From positions 10,646,727 to 10,710,726 of the forward strand of contig NC_051123.1 of assembly GCF_014839805.1 (NCBI RefSeq): a stretch of DNA of 64,000 nt. The letters are read 5' to 3'. The stretch's first letter is position 1. Every line of letters begins with the position of its first letter. This document shows, one piece after another, positions 30,562 through 42,095 of the stretch. This stretch comes from Manduca sexta (lineage: Eukaryota; Arthropoda; Insecta; Lepidoptera; Sphingidae). Below the pieces are notes generated by a model that saw nothing but the letters and a program-made list of their open reading frames with translations, searched no databases and had not been told where the DNA came from. The position numbers and the translations under genes were made by a program.

Positions 30562-31241
30562 TGCAAACGTTTCAATAATCTGAATTCTTATCTTTCTGAA
30601 GCATCAGAGGCGATTTGAAAACAAATCTGCTTTCATTTTTATTTCTTTTACACATACAAACAACACACAACACCCAAAGCCGACGGTAGATTACCGCAAA
30701 AACCGCCATATTTAAATCATCCAACAAAATACTTGGCGGGAAAAACCATAAAAACGTTCCCCCGCACAATCTCCTATACCTGCCGCCTTCAAAATCCTTT
30801 TTTAAACACTGCACCCATTATTATCGGGGCAAAAAAGGCTTCATTCATTATTCCGTATGATAAATACGCGGCAAGGATGCGAGCCGGGGCCCTTAGGTGG
30901 TCTGTTTCGGCCATTATTTGATTACGCCCGACCGCCATGTTTTTTTTTTGGACGCGCGCTTGTTTATCCGCGCGGGAAACTGCGATCGTCTTTGCTAATG
31001 AAGAATTTAAATTTGGAACTATTCGTTACAATCAGCTGAGCGTTGGCAAACGAAGGATTTTGTTACCAGCTTGAGTCAGGTGGAAAAATAATTGAGACTA
31101 ATCTTGAAGCAAGATGTGTCATATTTACCCCAATATCATTTAGAGGTTTTAGTGTTTAAATAATCAACATCTGACAAATAACTTTAAAAACTTATACGTT
31201 TATATTGTTAAGTAGGATCGACACGTTACCTAACTATGTTG
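30562..31241. other. Single-copy region, right copy of 17349-18026
   Basis: No recognised exon. The three CNGCCAT motifs are conserved (near 30703, 30908 and 30933). The doubtful exon candidate lies just left, at 30494-30561. Confidence 0.4.
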
Positions 31242-31425
31242 TCCCATTGGTCTAGTGGCAGCGTATGTAGGTTTTCGAACGAGAGATGTTAGCTTTGAAT
31301 CCCAGTTTCGCCGGCATTTCCGGTACCCTGGGTGGACCTTAAAAATTAAGCTAAACCCTGCCTGTAATACTTTCGAAAAGCATATCGATCCTAAATTGGT
31401 AAGAGATAAATTCAGATGAATAAAC
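31242..31425 (+). mobile_element. tRNA-Glu-like SINE (right copy)
   Basis: Allelic to 18027-18210, starting TCCCATTGGTCTAGTGGC. Confidence 0.6.
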
Positions 31426-32461
31426 AAATACCAAGTATACTTAGAACGCCTTCAAAATGCTTGCTTTGTAAATCCATATAAAACACGCGGCACTTGGCGG
31501 CAAATTTTAAGGCGCCGTTAATTATAAAGACTGAGAAATTCCATTCAATCGATCTCACAAGTTTTACTCATCACTCAATACAAACAAATGAATTACAAAT
31601 CCACGTAACCCTTTCAATGCACATGAAATCATTACAAATCCGATGCGATGTAACCGTGCGATGCGCGCTGCATTACCGACCGACAAACTCGATTCACACT
31701 CGCACGCGCCCAATGTGATTACGCGCGTTTATTTGACGTGTAGCATGGCCGAATCCCGAATGCATGCCCGAAGCCGAAACTCCGATGGTCCCTATTGACG
31801 AATTAGTGTTATAGTGAAGTTCTGCTATGCGTTTTGTGGTGTTAATATTTGTTTCGTTTTATGTTTTTGTGTGATAGAGATGGTAATGATTTTCGGTTAT
31901 AAATTATAAGTAAGCACGAGTGTTGATTTCTTTAGGATATTTGGTATTGAGTCCGTAACATATTTCAGTTATCCAAAAATTAACGACTTTAGGTAATAAC
32001 AGAAAGAAAACATTTATTTAGAGCTATGTTCGGAGTCTATCTAAAAGACAAAATTCGTAACGAAGTGATCCGTTAGAGAACCAAGGTGACCGACATGCAA
32101 GTTAGTAGGTTGAACTGGCTATACACTACACTGGCAACTATTTGTGTGATACATTATAATGTATAAGAAATGTTCATACCTATGAATTAGGCACAAGAAA
32201 AAAAAAACAGTTTTTTATATTTAGATATTAACCTACATTATGGTGCACCACAACTGTGCCAAGAGGATCTAACTCTAAAAGTAAATGCTTGGCGCCGATT
32301 TTCATCAAGATTCTTGAGTAACGTAACAAACCCAGAAACAAATAAATTAAATATGAAATTTGTAACCTAACCTGTTAAATGCAAATATTATTTAACGGAC
32401 TGATTTTTCTATCAGGAAGGTCTATTTACGTGTGCGATGCTGTAACCAATACCAAGTAGTA

Positions 32462-32638
32462 AGTATTTTATTTGACTGCGACTCCGCCTTTGTGAAAACG
32501 TTTTTCTGCTATAAAAGTCTACAGTACGCATGAGTAATGTAGCTTCCTATTAGTGAATAAAAAATCAAAATCGATTTAGTAGTTCCTGAGATTAGCGCGT
32601 TCAAACAAACAAACTCTTCATATATATCAGTATAGATT
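32462..32638 (+). repeat. LINE/SINE tail fragment
   Basis: GACTGCGACTCCGCC, AGTAGTTCCTGAGATTAGC, CAAACAAACAAACTCTTC and ATCAGTATAGAT; same family as 108-470. It begins where homology to the left copy ends. Confidence 0.65.
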
Positions 32639-34027
32639 ACAGAGTAAAATCGGTGTGTAGCAGACTCCTTGATAACCTTTTACGCAGTCGATTTTCTTTC
32701 TATGTCGCAGTACATAATTGTACCCACCGTTTCATATTGTTCTTAGTAATGAGAATTGTTGTATTCCTACGTAATAGAAATTCCTTTTAACGAAGTCTTG
32801 TTCGAGTTCCACATTTCTCGAATGAATAACAAGCACTTTGTTCCATATACTTTCTTTACCCCTCCTGACCCGTCGCCCTACAATTAATCACAAAATTAAA
32901 ATATCAAAAAGACAAAGAGCTCACACATTAAGGCAACTAGGATAAAAAGCTTTAAAAAATTACAAATGGCCCGTGCGCCGCACGAACCGGCGCGGCCGGC
33001 GCTTCTCCGGAACAAAAACCGATAAAAACCGACGCAAAAGGATCCGATCCGGTAAAAAATAAGAATCAGACAAAACGCCGGACGGCCGGTAACCTCTATA
33101 CGTGTCCAGTGTTTTTTTTACGAGCCCCGAGCCCTTTTGTCCTTCCGGGACCTCTTTTTTAAATAGATCAGGGAGAGAGGGCAAGTGAAGACCGCCACCC
33201 TGAAATATTATTGTGGATTTTTCTGCATGGCATTCATAAATATTTCCCCGGGCATGGACCGCTGCCGCCCCGCCCCGCGGTCCGGGATTTACTCGAATCG
33301 GCGCGGAATTATAAATTCGGTTAATAAAATATGATACGATAAGACCGCCGGTTTTTTTTTTACTCCAGCGGGCGGACCTCTATTATATTTTGTTTAATTT
33401 AAATATGAATAATTAAATTTAAAAAGGAAATCTCTGGGTCTAATGAAATTTTTGTTTTCGAGATAATGAATTGAAAACACTCGCTTGTCGCGACGGTCGG
33501 TTATTTTCTTTTCTCGCTCGTTCGGATTCACGGCGCGTTGTAAAATGTGCCCTGAAAAAATTATATTTAAAATGTGTTATATTCATAATTAATATGGAAA
33601 AATGAATTAGTATTTTGTTACGCTCGCCGCGATGGTATCATCGCTGGAACACACGGTTTCATGTTTTTTCAGTAGAGGTTCAATTTTATTTTTCAAAGCT
33701 CGATTTAATTTAAAAATGAACGCAACATCAATTCGTAATTAGTGCTCTTCGGGTATTGTTTTCATAAAAATGTAATGGAAATAATTTTTATTCCAGTTGT
33801 GTGTTTTTAAAGCTCTTCACTTAAACCTCTCTGAAATATTGCACATTACATGTTAATAAGCATTAATAGGTTTTACCTAGGAAATATTACTTCAATTTAG
33901 AAGTCAATACAATTCTTAAAACATTAGCAAGAATAAAACATACCGCAGCGACAAAAGAAAACATAGAAAATAAAATTAACACAAAAACCTAATGGAAATC
34001 AATATAAACCGCTAATAAAACCCAAAT
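32639..34027. other. Single-copy intergenic DNA with a GC-rich island
   Basis: No gene recognised. At about 32965-33310 the base composition rises sharply (CGGCGCGGCCGGCGC, CGCCCCGCCCCGCGG). A 74-codon minus-strand open frame there has no family signature. The rest is AT-rich. No repeat of the families above was noticed. Confidence 0.45.
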
Positions 34028-34059
34028 TAAGATCAAAAGGAACTGCAACAGCGAGAACA

Positions 34060-34915
34060 AAACGTCGCGTCCGAGCGGCGAGCGGCGAGCGGTCGCAAGC
34101 CCGCATTGTCCGACTCCAAAGTGCCTTTAATCAACACAAAACTGGCCGATCAAACGGACGCGCCTCCTCGCACAAAAAGGAGAATATTAAACAAAAAACA
34201 CATCGATCCGCGGCACCGCACGCCGCGGCCACCGCAACGGATTAAAAACGTAACGAACGCACAAAAATATTCAAATACAATACTAACAAATTGATACAAA
34301 CACTCATTAGGCGCGGATCGCGGAAGGCGACGCCGGGTAGCAGGGGAGACGGGGCCGCGCAGACCGGGGCCAGGGGGGCGCGGCGGCGGGCGCGGGCCCG
34401 ATCTCGCCGACATTACAATCCACATCCAACGTACAAATATTATCTAAAATTCCTTCTCATTTATAATCCTTTTGTGTCCTCAGAGCGGTGTCCTCCGTCA
34501 CATCCTACCCCCCGAACGCCCCCTCAGCCGCCCGGTGGGGTATTTTTATATTTTTAATCGCGTTGGGCATTATCCAAATGGACATTGGCGGCGACTGCCG
34601 TCTACATGATAAATTCTACTTTCGTTCGACACCCGCGCAATGTTTTGTTTCGTCCCTTGTGAGGCTTCCTTTATTGGCAAAAAAGGAATCATTAATAACC
34701 GGTAGATTTGTCCTTCTGTGAATGACATTGGTACTATTAAAAAAATTGTCGGCGGTCGGCGGCCCTTTTTCCTTGAACTGTATTCGCGTCTAATGAAAAT
34801 TGATTGTGGCAATCTGCGATCGTTTGATGCAGATCCGAAGCGCGGTACGAAGACACCGCGCTATTCTTTTCTGAACTTGATCGATGACATCGAGTCGAGC
34901 AATTAACTTTTTCTA
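34060..34915. other. GC-rich single-copy island, possible regulatory element
   Basis: GAGCGGCGAGCGGCGAGCGG, GGCGCGGCGGCGGGCG and CTCATTAGGCGCGG within repeat-free DNA. Part of it (about 34560-34915) looks unchanged in the partner at 53388-53743. A 62-codon frame (34718-34906) begins MNDIGTIKKIVGGRRPFFLE; it has no recognised homologue. Non-coding regulatory sequence is more likely. Confidence 0.35.
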
Positions 34916-36224
34916 AAGCCTCAAAATATATTCAATTGTATTTTTATGCCACAAAAATGGGACTAAAAGTTAGCAATTAGTATTGGATCCAAATTGTCGC
35001 AAATGAGGGAGTGACATCACTCACTACGTCCCTCTATTGACATCAATTAACAGAATAAGAAGATATACTCAATTACACACATTTCTCTTACTCCATGCAT
35101 CTCCTAATGCTATAGAAAATAACACTATTTTGATAGCCGATTCTGCTCCATCCTCCATCTACGTTCTCATTTGAGTCATTAGTACAACGGCCATTAGTGG
35201 CCCGGACAAAAACTCCGACAGGTGTATGTACCCGACGGGGTGCACTTCGATTGCAATTACACACCACCTGAAGAAGCCGCTTTCACGATTAGAATTTTAA
35301 TTAACGAAAAACGTACAGACATAAATTGATAACCTCCTTCTTTTTTTGGAAATCGGTTAAAACTGCATAATATGGGCTCCACTCCATTACCAAGAGACAG
35401 TCTGATAATTATTCTAGTAGTATTTTATTATAGTGCTAGTCATAATCGCCCAAAACAGTTTGATTGCCCCAAAGAATCGAATGCAGTACAAGATTATTCA
35501 CAGATCAAATACGTCACTACTACATAAAAAATTTAAATCACATAACAAACTCCACCATAGTATAAAAACATTCAAAAGACTCAAAACCAATGATACACCA
35601 ATAAAGTACCACAGAAATCCCTCCATTAATTTGTTGGCGCGGTCGGCTGCACTTTTTCATACAAATACACTCAGAGAACATAAAAAAATATCAAAAAAAG
35701 CACTTTTCTATATGCAAAATAGTCTGACCGCCGTACAAAGGGATCTATACGATTTCAATTTAATACATTGGGGTGTATTTATGTCCTATTGGTCGGTTGG
35801 ATCGGCAAATTCGGGGGATATTTAAACTTTTCCTTACGAATTTTATGTCACGGAAGATATTGCTCGTGTTTAAAACGCTGGGGTGGTTTCCCGGTTATTG
35901 TTTCGTGCGGTCTTAGTTTTTGATCGATGGGCCACTTTCGTAAGCCTTTGATTTATTTTTTTGAAGATTTTTCGTCTATTTCAACTTGGGATGTTTCAAT
36001 AAAACTTTTATGTTTATATGGGTAGTAAGATTACTGAGGGTCCATCATTCCCCGCCTTCCTCAATTTTTTTTCCTTTCTTGACTATAGTTAAGGGAAGTT
36101 CTTTGCCATCGTAGAAGTAGTGGTTATAACGTTTAACTCGTCAGAGACTTAGCACTTTACCAGATATTTAGACGAAAATGGTTTAGGCTAAACTGGTGTA
36201 CCCTACACTCATAATATTATATAG
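34916..36224. other. Single-copy, gene-free stretch
   Basis: AT-rich. The longest open frame (35433-35825, 130 codons) is broken into two in the partner at 54200-54742, so it is unlikely to be coding. Nothing else recognised. Confidence 0.5.
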
Positions 36225-36423
36225 ATGACTAGCGACCCGCCCCGGCTTCGCACAGGTGCAATGCTGACTATTTAATGGATGTTATTATTATACATATAAA
36301 CCTTCCTCTTGAATCACTATATCTATTAAAAAAAACTGCATCAAAATCCGTTGCGTAGTTTTAAAGATTTAAGCACACATAGGGACAGAGAAAGCGACTT
36401 TGTTTTATACTATGTAGTGATGT
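36225..36423 (+). mobile_element. RTE-like LINE tail, present only in the left version
   Basis: CTAGCGACCCGCCCCGGC, TCAAAATCCGTTGCGTAG and GCGACTTTGTTTTATACTAT are a common lepidopteran non-LTR 3' end. The partner at about 55050 reads TTATATAGAGGATGTATGG with no element, so it is a presence/absence difference. Confidence 0.75.
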
Positions 36424-36721
36424 ATGGCTTTCCAGTATTATTATTTCTTCGACGTTTTTTTGCGTGATGGATTTCAGACGATTCATATCAAAACCGATCC
36501 AGAAAAGTCCTTTTATATCCAAGAACGACAATATCTACTTTACGTAGTACCTTAATGTCAAATTTGTCATAACGTCAGCTTGGTTGACTGCATAAAAATG
36601 CCTTAGCTTCCAATATAAAACACGTAGACTAGAAACGTTTCAAATTCCACAAGGTTAATCGTATAAATGCACGCGCACGTGTATCCGAAAGCTTACCAAA
36701 TGTTTACGAATAGCCGGCGGT

Positions 36722-36780
36722 GCGATGCGGAAAGTGCGGAAAATGCGAAAATTGCGAAAATTGCGAAAAACGCGGAAAGT
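36722..36780. repeat. Short tandem GCGAAAATT-type repeat
   Basis: GCGGAAAGTGCGGAAAATGC then GAAAATTGCGAAAATTGCG. The partner at about 55365 is one unit (8 bp) shorter. Arg/Phe-rich frames over it are by-products. Confidence 0.75.
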
Positions 36781-37354
36781 GTCGAGCGACGAGTGTCGAT
36801 GGTGGACGCGACACGTGAGGAATTGGCCGCCGACGGGGAAATGCCTCGATCGGAGTGTTTTGATACTTGGCCCAATTATTTTGCTCATCGTATCACCTGT
36901 ATTATTTTATACTAGCCAGCGTCTCAAGTCGTTTGTTATCAAATGTTCATTAAATATTTTGTTGAGGATTTAGTTATTGCCTTTACTCGACATGTATACG
37001 AAATTCTAAAATTTCCAATATATTTTTTACCTTGGTCTTGGTTTTTTATAGTGCTTAATAAGCAATACAAATAAATTATTTTACCAATAAACAGCATCAT
37101 GTCTGAATATTATTTATCTTATCGGAATTAGCGAAATTGGGAGCAAAAAAGCGTTATAATATATAAAGAACGAATTTTTACGCATAAGTGTTATGTAGTA
37201 TTTACTTAACAAAAATATATCCAACAATTCCTTTTTAATCGTAATCTCATTTTCTACAGAACATTTATATTATAGAGGTTGAAGGGGTTTGGCGGGGTTA
37301 CACAGTGACCAATCCAATAGATTCTAGACGATGTCAATTCTTTCATCTTTTTTT

Positions 37355-37475
37355 TTGTTAATGACGAGACGAGCTTGCCATTCGCCTGATGGTAAGCGAT
37401 ACGACCGCCCATAAACAGTAGAAACACCATCCAACACCTTGAGATACAAAATATTGTTTGGTATTTCACTGCATT
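37355..37475 (+). repeat. Dispersed repeat (GACGAGACGAGCTTGCC type)
   Basis: GACGAGACGAGCTTGCC, GGTAAGCGATACGACCGCC and TGTTTGGTATTTCACTGC. The allele is at 56097-56217. Confidence 0.65.
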
Positions 37476-37489
37476 AAGTTACTTTAAAT

Positions 37490-38115
37490 ATTCTATCGTC
37501 CAACGATCAAGCACGCTCGGCCGCGGTATGGTTTTATCGCACCGCACACGATCAGTTCGACGCGTCCGCTCGCCGGTACGTTCGCTCCTTTTTTTCCCGC
37601 AAACCTCCTTTCGACCGCCGCGACCAAACTGTTTAATGATTTGAAAAACGTGTTCTATCAGCCTTTACTCTGTAACAACCGAAAAAAGCCGACAACAAAG
37701 GGTTGCCAGCGCAAATATAGACTCATTGGTTCGGTCGCCATTTGAACGATTTTGGACCTTTCGAATTTAGAATCAAAGTTCATTTTTGGTGTTGCGGTAG
37801 TTTTTTTGCGCAGATCTCATCACCAATTTATTATATTTTGTCCGTACGGGAATTTACGATTATTTGGAGTGTTGATGGCGTGCGGGCGATTGGGCATTTC
37901 TAACGCCGATGTGATGTATGAGGCGGCGGTGTGTGCCCGCCGCGCGAATGTATGGGCCGCGGTTCGATTTAAATCATCAATGTTTTATTGTTACGTTCAT
38001 ACAATATATTTTTTTGTTTATATTACGTGTTTTGTACGTTCGGAGGGGACTTTTCAATGGGACTCAATCGGTTTGTTGGGAAAAAAATATTATCAAAATT
38101 TAGGAAGTTAAGTTG
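37490..38115. other. Single-copy island, possible regulatory element
   Basis: Repeat-free block with CGACGCGTCCGCTCGCCGG, GAGGCGGCGGTGTGTGCC and CGCCGCGCGAATG. The partner (56225-56855) keeps it almost unchanged. Open frames (119 and 61 codons) begin inside it, but the 119-codon frame has a different C-terminus in the partner because of a small indel. Confidence 0.35.
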
Positions 38116-38474
38116 TGATACTACAAATATTTAAAATTTTAGGTTACCTCTACACTCACATTTATTAAATACAGTCTATAGTTAAATGTAAAAGATTTGT
38201 GGACTGGAATAAGTCGATTTTACCTCTATATTACCTTCTCAGGCAAAGAAAAAGGCCGCTTCAGTTTGTCACTAGGTTGGCTCCTTATACGCAAGAGCTC
38301 ATTTGGGCAAGTGGTCAATGTTTATTTCTGGTGTCAAACGGTATTTCGTTAGTACTGATATGTTGTGGTTTGAAGGTTATCGTAGCGAGTTTGATCACTG
38401 TCTCAGAGTGGCGAACAATAATACGTGGCGTCTACAAATTTAAAATTCGGTTGATGTTCTTTTATTAATTATTG

Positions 38475-38660
38475 CTTTGAATGACGAGACGAGCTTGCTA
38501 TTCGCTTGATGGTAAGCGATATGACCGCCCGTAAACATCAGAAACACCAACACCTTAAATTACAAAGTATTGTTTGGTATTCCAGAGCTCGCCATACTGA
38601 GACATGACATGTTAAGTCTTATTATGTCCAGTAGTTACACTGGCTACTGGCTGACTTTGT
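38475..38660 (+). repeat. Dispersed repeat (second local copy)
   Basis: GACGAGACGAGCTTGC, GGTAAGCGATATGACCGCC, ACATGTTAAGTCTTATT and GTCCAGTAGTTACACTGGC. The allele is at 57218-57390. Confidence 0.65.
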
Positions 38661-39194
38661 TCCTACTGTTAATGGACAGTCTTATGACCAGGCGAGCGTC
38701 TAGCTCGTTTCGTTCAATAAAAATCACCCATTCCAAACTACAACCCAAAAATAAACACTTACCCGTCAACCCTAACAAGCTCATTGACCTTACATTAAAT
38801 AAATAAATTAATAACATAACCAAACATGTCCCGCGTCATCCGTTAAGTCAATAAGGGTAGAAAAATAAAAAAAATCGCGAAACACAATTTTTGTTCGGTG
38901 TTGGAAAATATTGCGAGACGCGACACGGGCCATCGGCTCTCGGCTCGCCGGTTCCTCTGTTTTAATTAAAACAAACCGAATATAATATATGGTAGCAGTT
39001 TTATACGCGCGGTTTAAAACGACGTTTTATAGATGAGGTCGGTTGGTACTGTTTGTTTACGATTCGTTGGGGCGAGAAATTTGTGAGTTTTCAGTGAGTT
39101 GTGCGTAGTTGTTTTTAAATTTTTATCATCATTTTGATTGCTATAGTGGTGTAGTTGTATTACAGTAAGATTGCAGTGCTGAGTTCTTGTATTT

Positions 39195-39390
39195 GATCTC
39201 CTGATGAGGGTCAAAGTGGTGTTGGGTTTTTCTTTCTACTCAGTCTAAATAAATAATTGGCTCCGGAGTCAGGAATTGGTTCCACGTAATGGCGATAGGC
39301 TCGCATCCTCTCACATCACGGGAATACACACGGCGGAATATGGATATACCAGCTGTGCCCCATCAGGGGTATGTTTTGACACATTATCTT
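39195..39390 (+). repeat. SINE fragment
   Basis: TTTTCTTTCTACTCAG, GGCTCCGGAGTCAGGAATT, GGCTCGCATCCTCTCACATC and TGTGCCCCATCAGGGG. The allele is at 57935-58130. Confidence 0.6.
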
Positions 39391-39954
39391 TCATCAATCT
39401 ACCACGATTACACGAAATAAAAAAATAACCTATGATTACGTAGAATGGAGGGAATATCCTTCATTAAAATAAACTAAATATAAACAAATATCTATATCAT
39501 AATTTTATCATTGCAATTACATTTTGCAGTAACTTAACTGGAAAGTGCGTAACTTTCCATACTTAATTTAAACTCGAATTTTCTATAAAAATACATTCGA
39601 GTACGCAATGACTTCCAGTAGTAACATTAAAAACACTCACGATAGGGGAGTTTGAATAGAAAAATATATTGTATTATTAATTTATTCTATACTTGTGCGT
39701 GATGTTTAATATGCAAGTCGCGTACGGCTCTCTGGGGTGTCCTAGTATTGTTTACTGTGACGTGCGTTCTGTCACCCTGGTGTATGAAATGTGCCCTTTT
39801 GTAAAGAATACGCTAAACTTATATCTAATATTATAAATGCGTAAGTTTGTAACAAGTTTTATATGTTTATCTAAAGTAAAGGCTAAAACTGTTGAAGGTA
39901 TAGTATATGCTAAAACTGGATTTTGATTTGTCACAAAGTTAGTGGATACAGGAG

Positions 39955-40345
39955 AAGCGGCGAAACCCTAGTTGGGAGTGGAACAGACTGCCGAGACGAG
40001 CGTCCGCAGGTTTAAATCACAAGGGCACACACACCTGACTTTTCTAAAATTATGTGTGTATTCTTTGTGACTAATCGCTAGCTTCAACAGTGAAGGAAAA
40101 CATCGTGTGGAAACCTGCAGTATATAATACAGGGCTGATGTCATATTATATATATCTATACATATTATAAAACAAAGTCCCCTTTTCTGTCTGTATACAT
40201 ATGTTACCATTTTTTTCAAAATCTTCTCAACGGATTTTTATAAAATTTGGTATGGAGATAGTTTAAGACCCTGGGAAGGTTAGACTACTTTCTATCCCGG
40301 GAAAATATACTTTTACTCCGGAGAACTCCTTCAAGCAAAAGCAAA
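39955..40345. repeat. SINE head followed by LINE tail
   Basis: CAGACTGCCGAGACGAGC, GCAGGTTTAAATCACAAGGG and AAAACATCGTGTGGAAACC form a truncated HaSE-like SINE. From about 40150, AAAATTTGGTATGGAGATAG and GACCCTGGGAAGGTTAG are retroelement sequence. The partner at 58940-59220 is similar but shorter. Confidence 0.55.
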
Positions 40346-41005
40346 GCGAAGTTGCAAGCAAAAGCAAATTTTTTTGCCACACTTAATTTAATACATATTT
40401 AAAATCACCACCTTTCCTATGTTTTTTAAACTACTCAAAATTTTTCGAAAAAAAAATGTCCTTTAAGTCAATTACCCTACCAACTATCGATATATAGACA
40501 GACAGGTGGCGCTTAGTATCTCCAATTGCCCATCTCATCAACCAGTGGTTAACACACATACGTGTACACCGCGTAGAAGGTCCACAATCGCTGAAACGAA
40601 ATACATCGGGGTCAGAACGGTTACACCGTTCGGCGGGCGTTGACATTTCACCTTATGTACGGAAACATTTGCCGAAACAGATACAGCGATGTAGATATCG
40701 CGCGGAAGTGTCAACAGATTTTTTACGAAGTAGAAGATTTATTTCGAAGATATGCGTTCGAAATATGAATATTTGACGCATGAATAATTTAGTATTTTTT
40801 TATTTGGAATAAAAAATACAACTGTAAAAAATTATAAATCATATAAACTTATTAAATAGGTACTAATTATTGTACAATCCACATCACTGCCCCTATATTA
40901 TATGTACCCACATTGAACAGTAATCCGCAAGTCAAAAAGTATTTAAGGGCCAAAATAATCACATTAACTTAAAATGAACCATTAATTAAAATTAAACCCT
41001 GACCT
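40346..41005. other. Gene-free stretch
   Basis: Single-copy, AT-rich apart from CACCGCGTAGAAGGTCC near 40570. No coding evidence and no recognised repeat. Confidence 0.45.
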
Positions 41006-41009
41006 TTAG

Positions 41010-42095
41010 TCACGTGACCATGAAGGCTGCAAAGTCTTCGAAACGTCGGGAGAAAACCAAAACATTAAAACCGCGATAAAATCCGAAAAATAGTTTAATT
41101 TTCGCGTAAACATAAGGTATCATTATGAACAAATAAAATAGTAATTGTGACATCACAATAAAAAAATTACGTCAAATCCAAAAACCTCTGCCACATCCAG
41201 CCCACCTACATCCCTGCACCAATAAATAATGAACCGGCTCGCTTATGACCGCGAGTTCTCGCGCGGTGATGAAACGGTGATCAATATTAACACCAGGCCG
41301 TGGGACCATTGTAATTTGTATTGGTTGTAGGCCCTGATTGGTGATTAAACTGATGAGATTTTTCTACACACACGCTTTTCGCCGTAAATATTCCGTCACA
41401 TGATGTGATAGGTAATTATAGGTAATAATAGATCGCTTAGGAGGGGATCCTAATAGCCAATTCGGGTACAAGTTTCAGGAAGAAAACTTAATTTAATTAG
41501 ACTTTTTATTGATAACAAATGGCGTGTTTTTGGCTTATGTCCAATATCAACTGATGCCGATGAAGATTACGGCCGAATGGTAAATCTATTTATGCTATTT
41601 CTGACAAAAAGATATCTCTTGTTAACGAGCTAAGCTTGTATACCTACTGGACCGGTCAATAAAACTCCCATTAGGTTTGAGGCAACCGCATCTGCTAAAT
41701 AAAAAAATATTTTACTAATGTGTCATGTACATCGTGGCGAATGGTCCATATGATCAGATTCCTGCCGACTTCCCTTAATGTAGAACTAGCTTTTGCTCGC
41801 GGTTTCGCCCGCATGAAGGAGTTTTCCGGGATAAAAGTCGCCCTATATATTTTCCCGGTATTGTCTATAACGTTTCCAGGTTCCTAAACTTTAAACCATA
41901 CCAAATTTCATAAAAATCCGTTCAGTAGATATTGAGAAAATCGATAGTATACAGAAAAACAGAAAAGGGGAGTTTGTTTTATAATATGTATAGATTAAAT
42001 TAAACTATTTTACGGATTTTATTGCGGTTTTAATATTTTACTTTTCTCCCGACGTTTCGAAGACTTTGCAGCCTTCATGGTCACGGGGGGGACTG
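41010..42095. repeat. Inverted-repeat pair with motif GCAAAGTCTTCGAAACGTCG
   Basis: CATGAAGGCTGCAAAGTCTT then CGAAACGTCGGGAGAAAA at 41021-41055 recurs in reverse complement at 42045-42085 (TTTTCTCCCGACGTTTCG). The flanking AACCGCGATAAAATCCG and its complement CGGATTTTATTGCGGTT extend the repeat. About 1 kb lies between the arms, including a LINE tail at 41785-41993. It may be the ends of a non-autonomous element. The allele spans 59874-60955. Confidence 0.6.
41785..41993 (+). repeat. LINE/SINE tail fragment
   Basis: ACTAGCTTTTGCTCGCGG, GGATAAAAGTCGCCCTAT, ACCAAATTTCATAAAAATCC and TTATAATATGTATAGAT. The allele is at 60652-60864. Confidence 0.7.

Larger units (their letters stand above)
19720..32461. 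repeat. Second version of 3248-19219, probably the other haplotype
   Basis: Collinear with the left copy over its whole length, including every intron repeat and exon. It lacks the 2.86-kb transposon and the exon array; it has an extra 640-bp repeat at 21247-21888. Divergence by eye is low, with many small indels. It starts exactly at the gap and the left copy ends exactly at the gap. Confidence 0.9.

Noticed and set aside
3248..32461. True tandem gene duplication of Nup88
   Set aside because: The ends coincide exactly with a fixed-length gap and coding changes are silent, which favours two alleles. Read depth would decide.
32960..33184. 74-codon minus-strand frame in the GC-rich island
   Set aside because: No family signature and no second copy to test; composition alone explains the open frame.
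35433..35825. 130-codon plus-strand frame as a gene
   Set aside because: Split into two frames in the other version (54200-54742) and AT-rich with biased composition.
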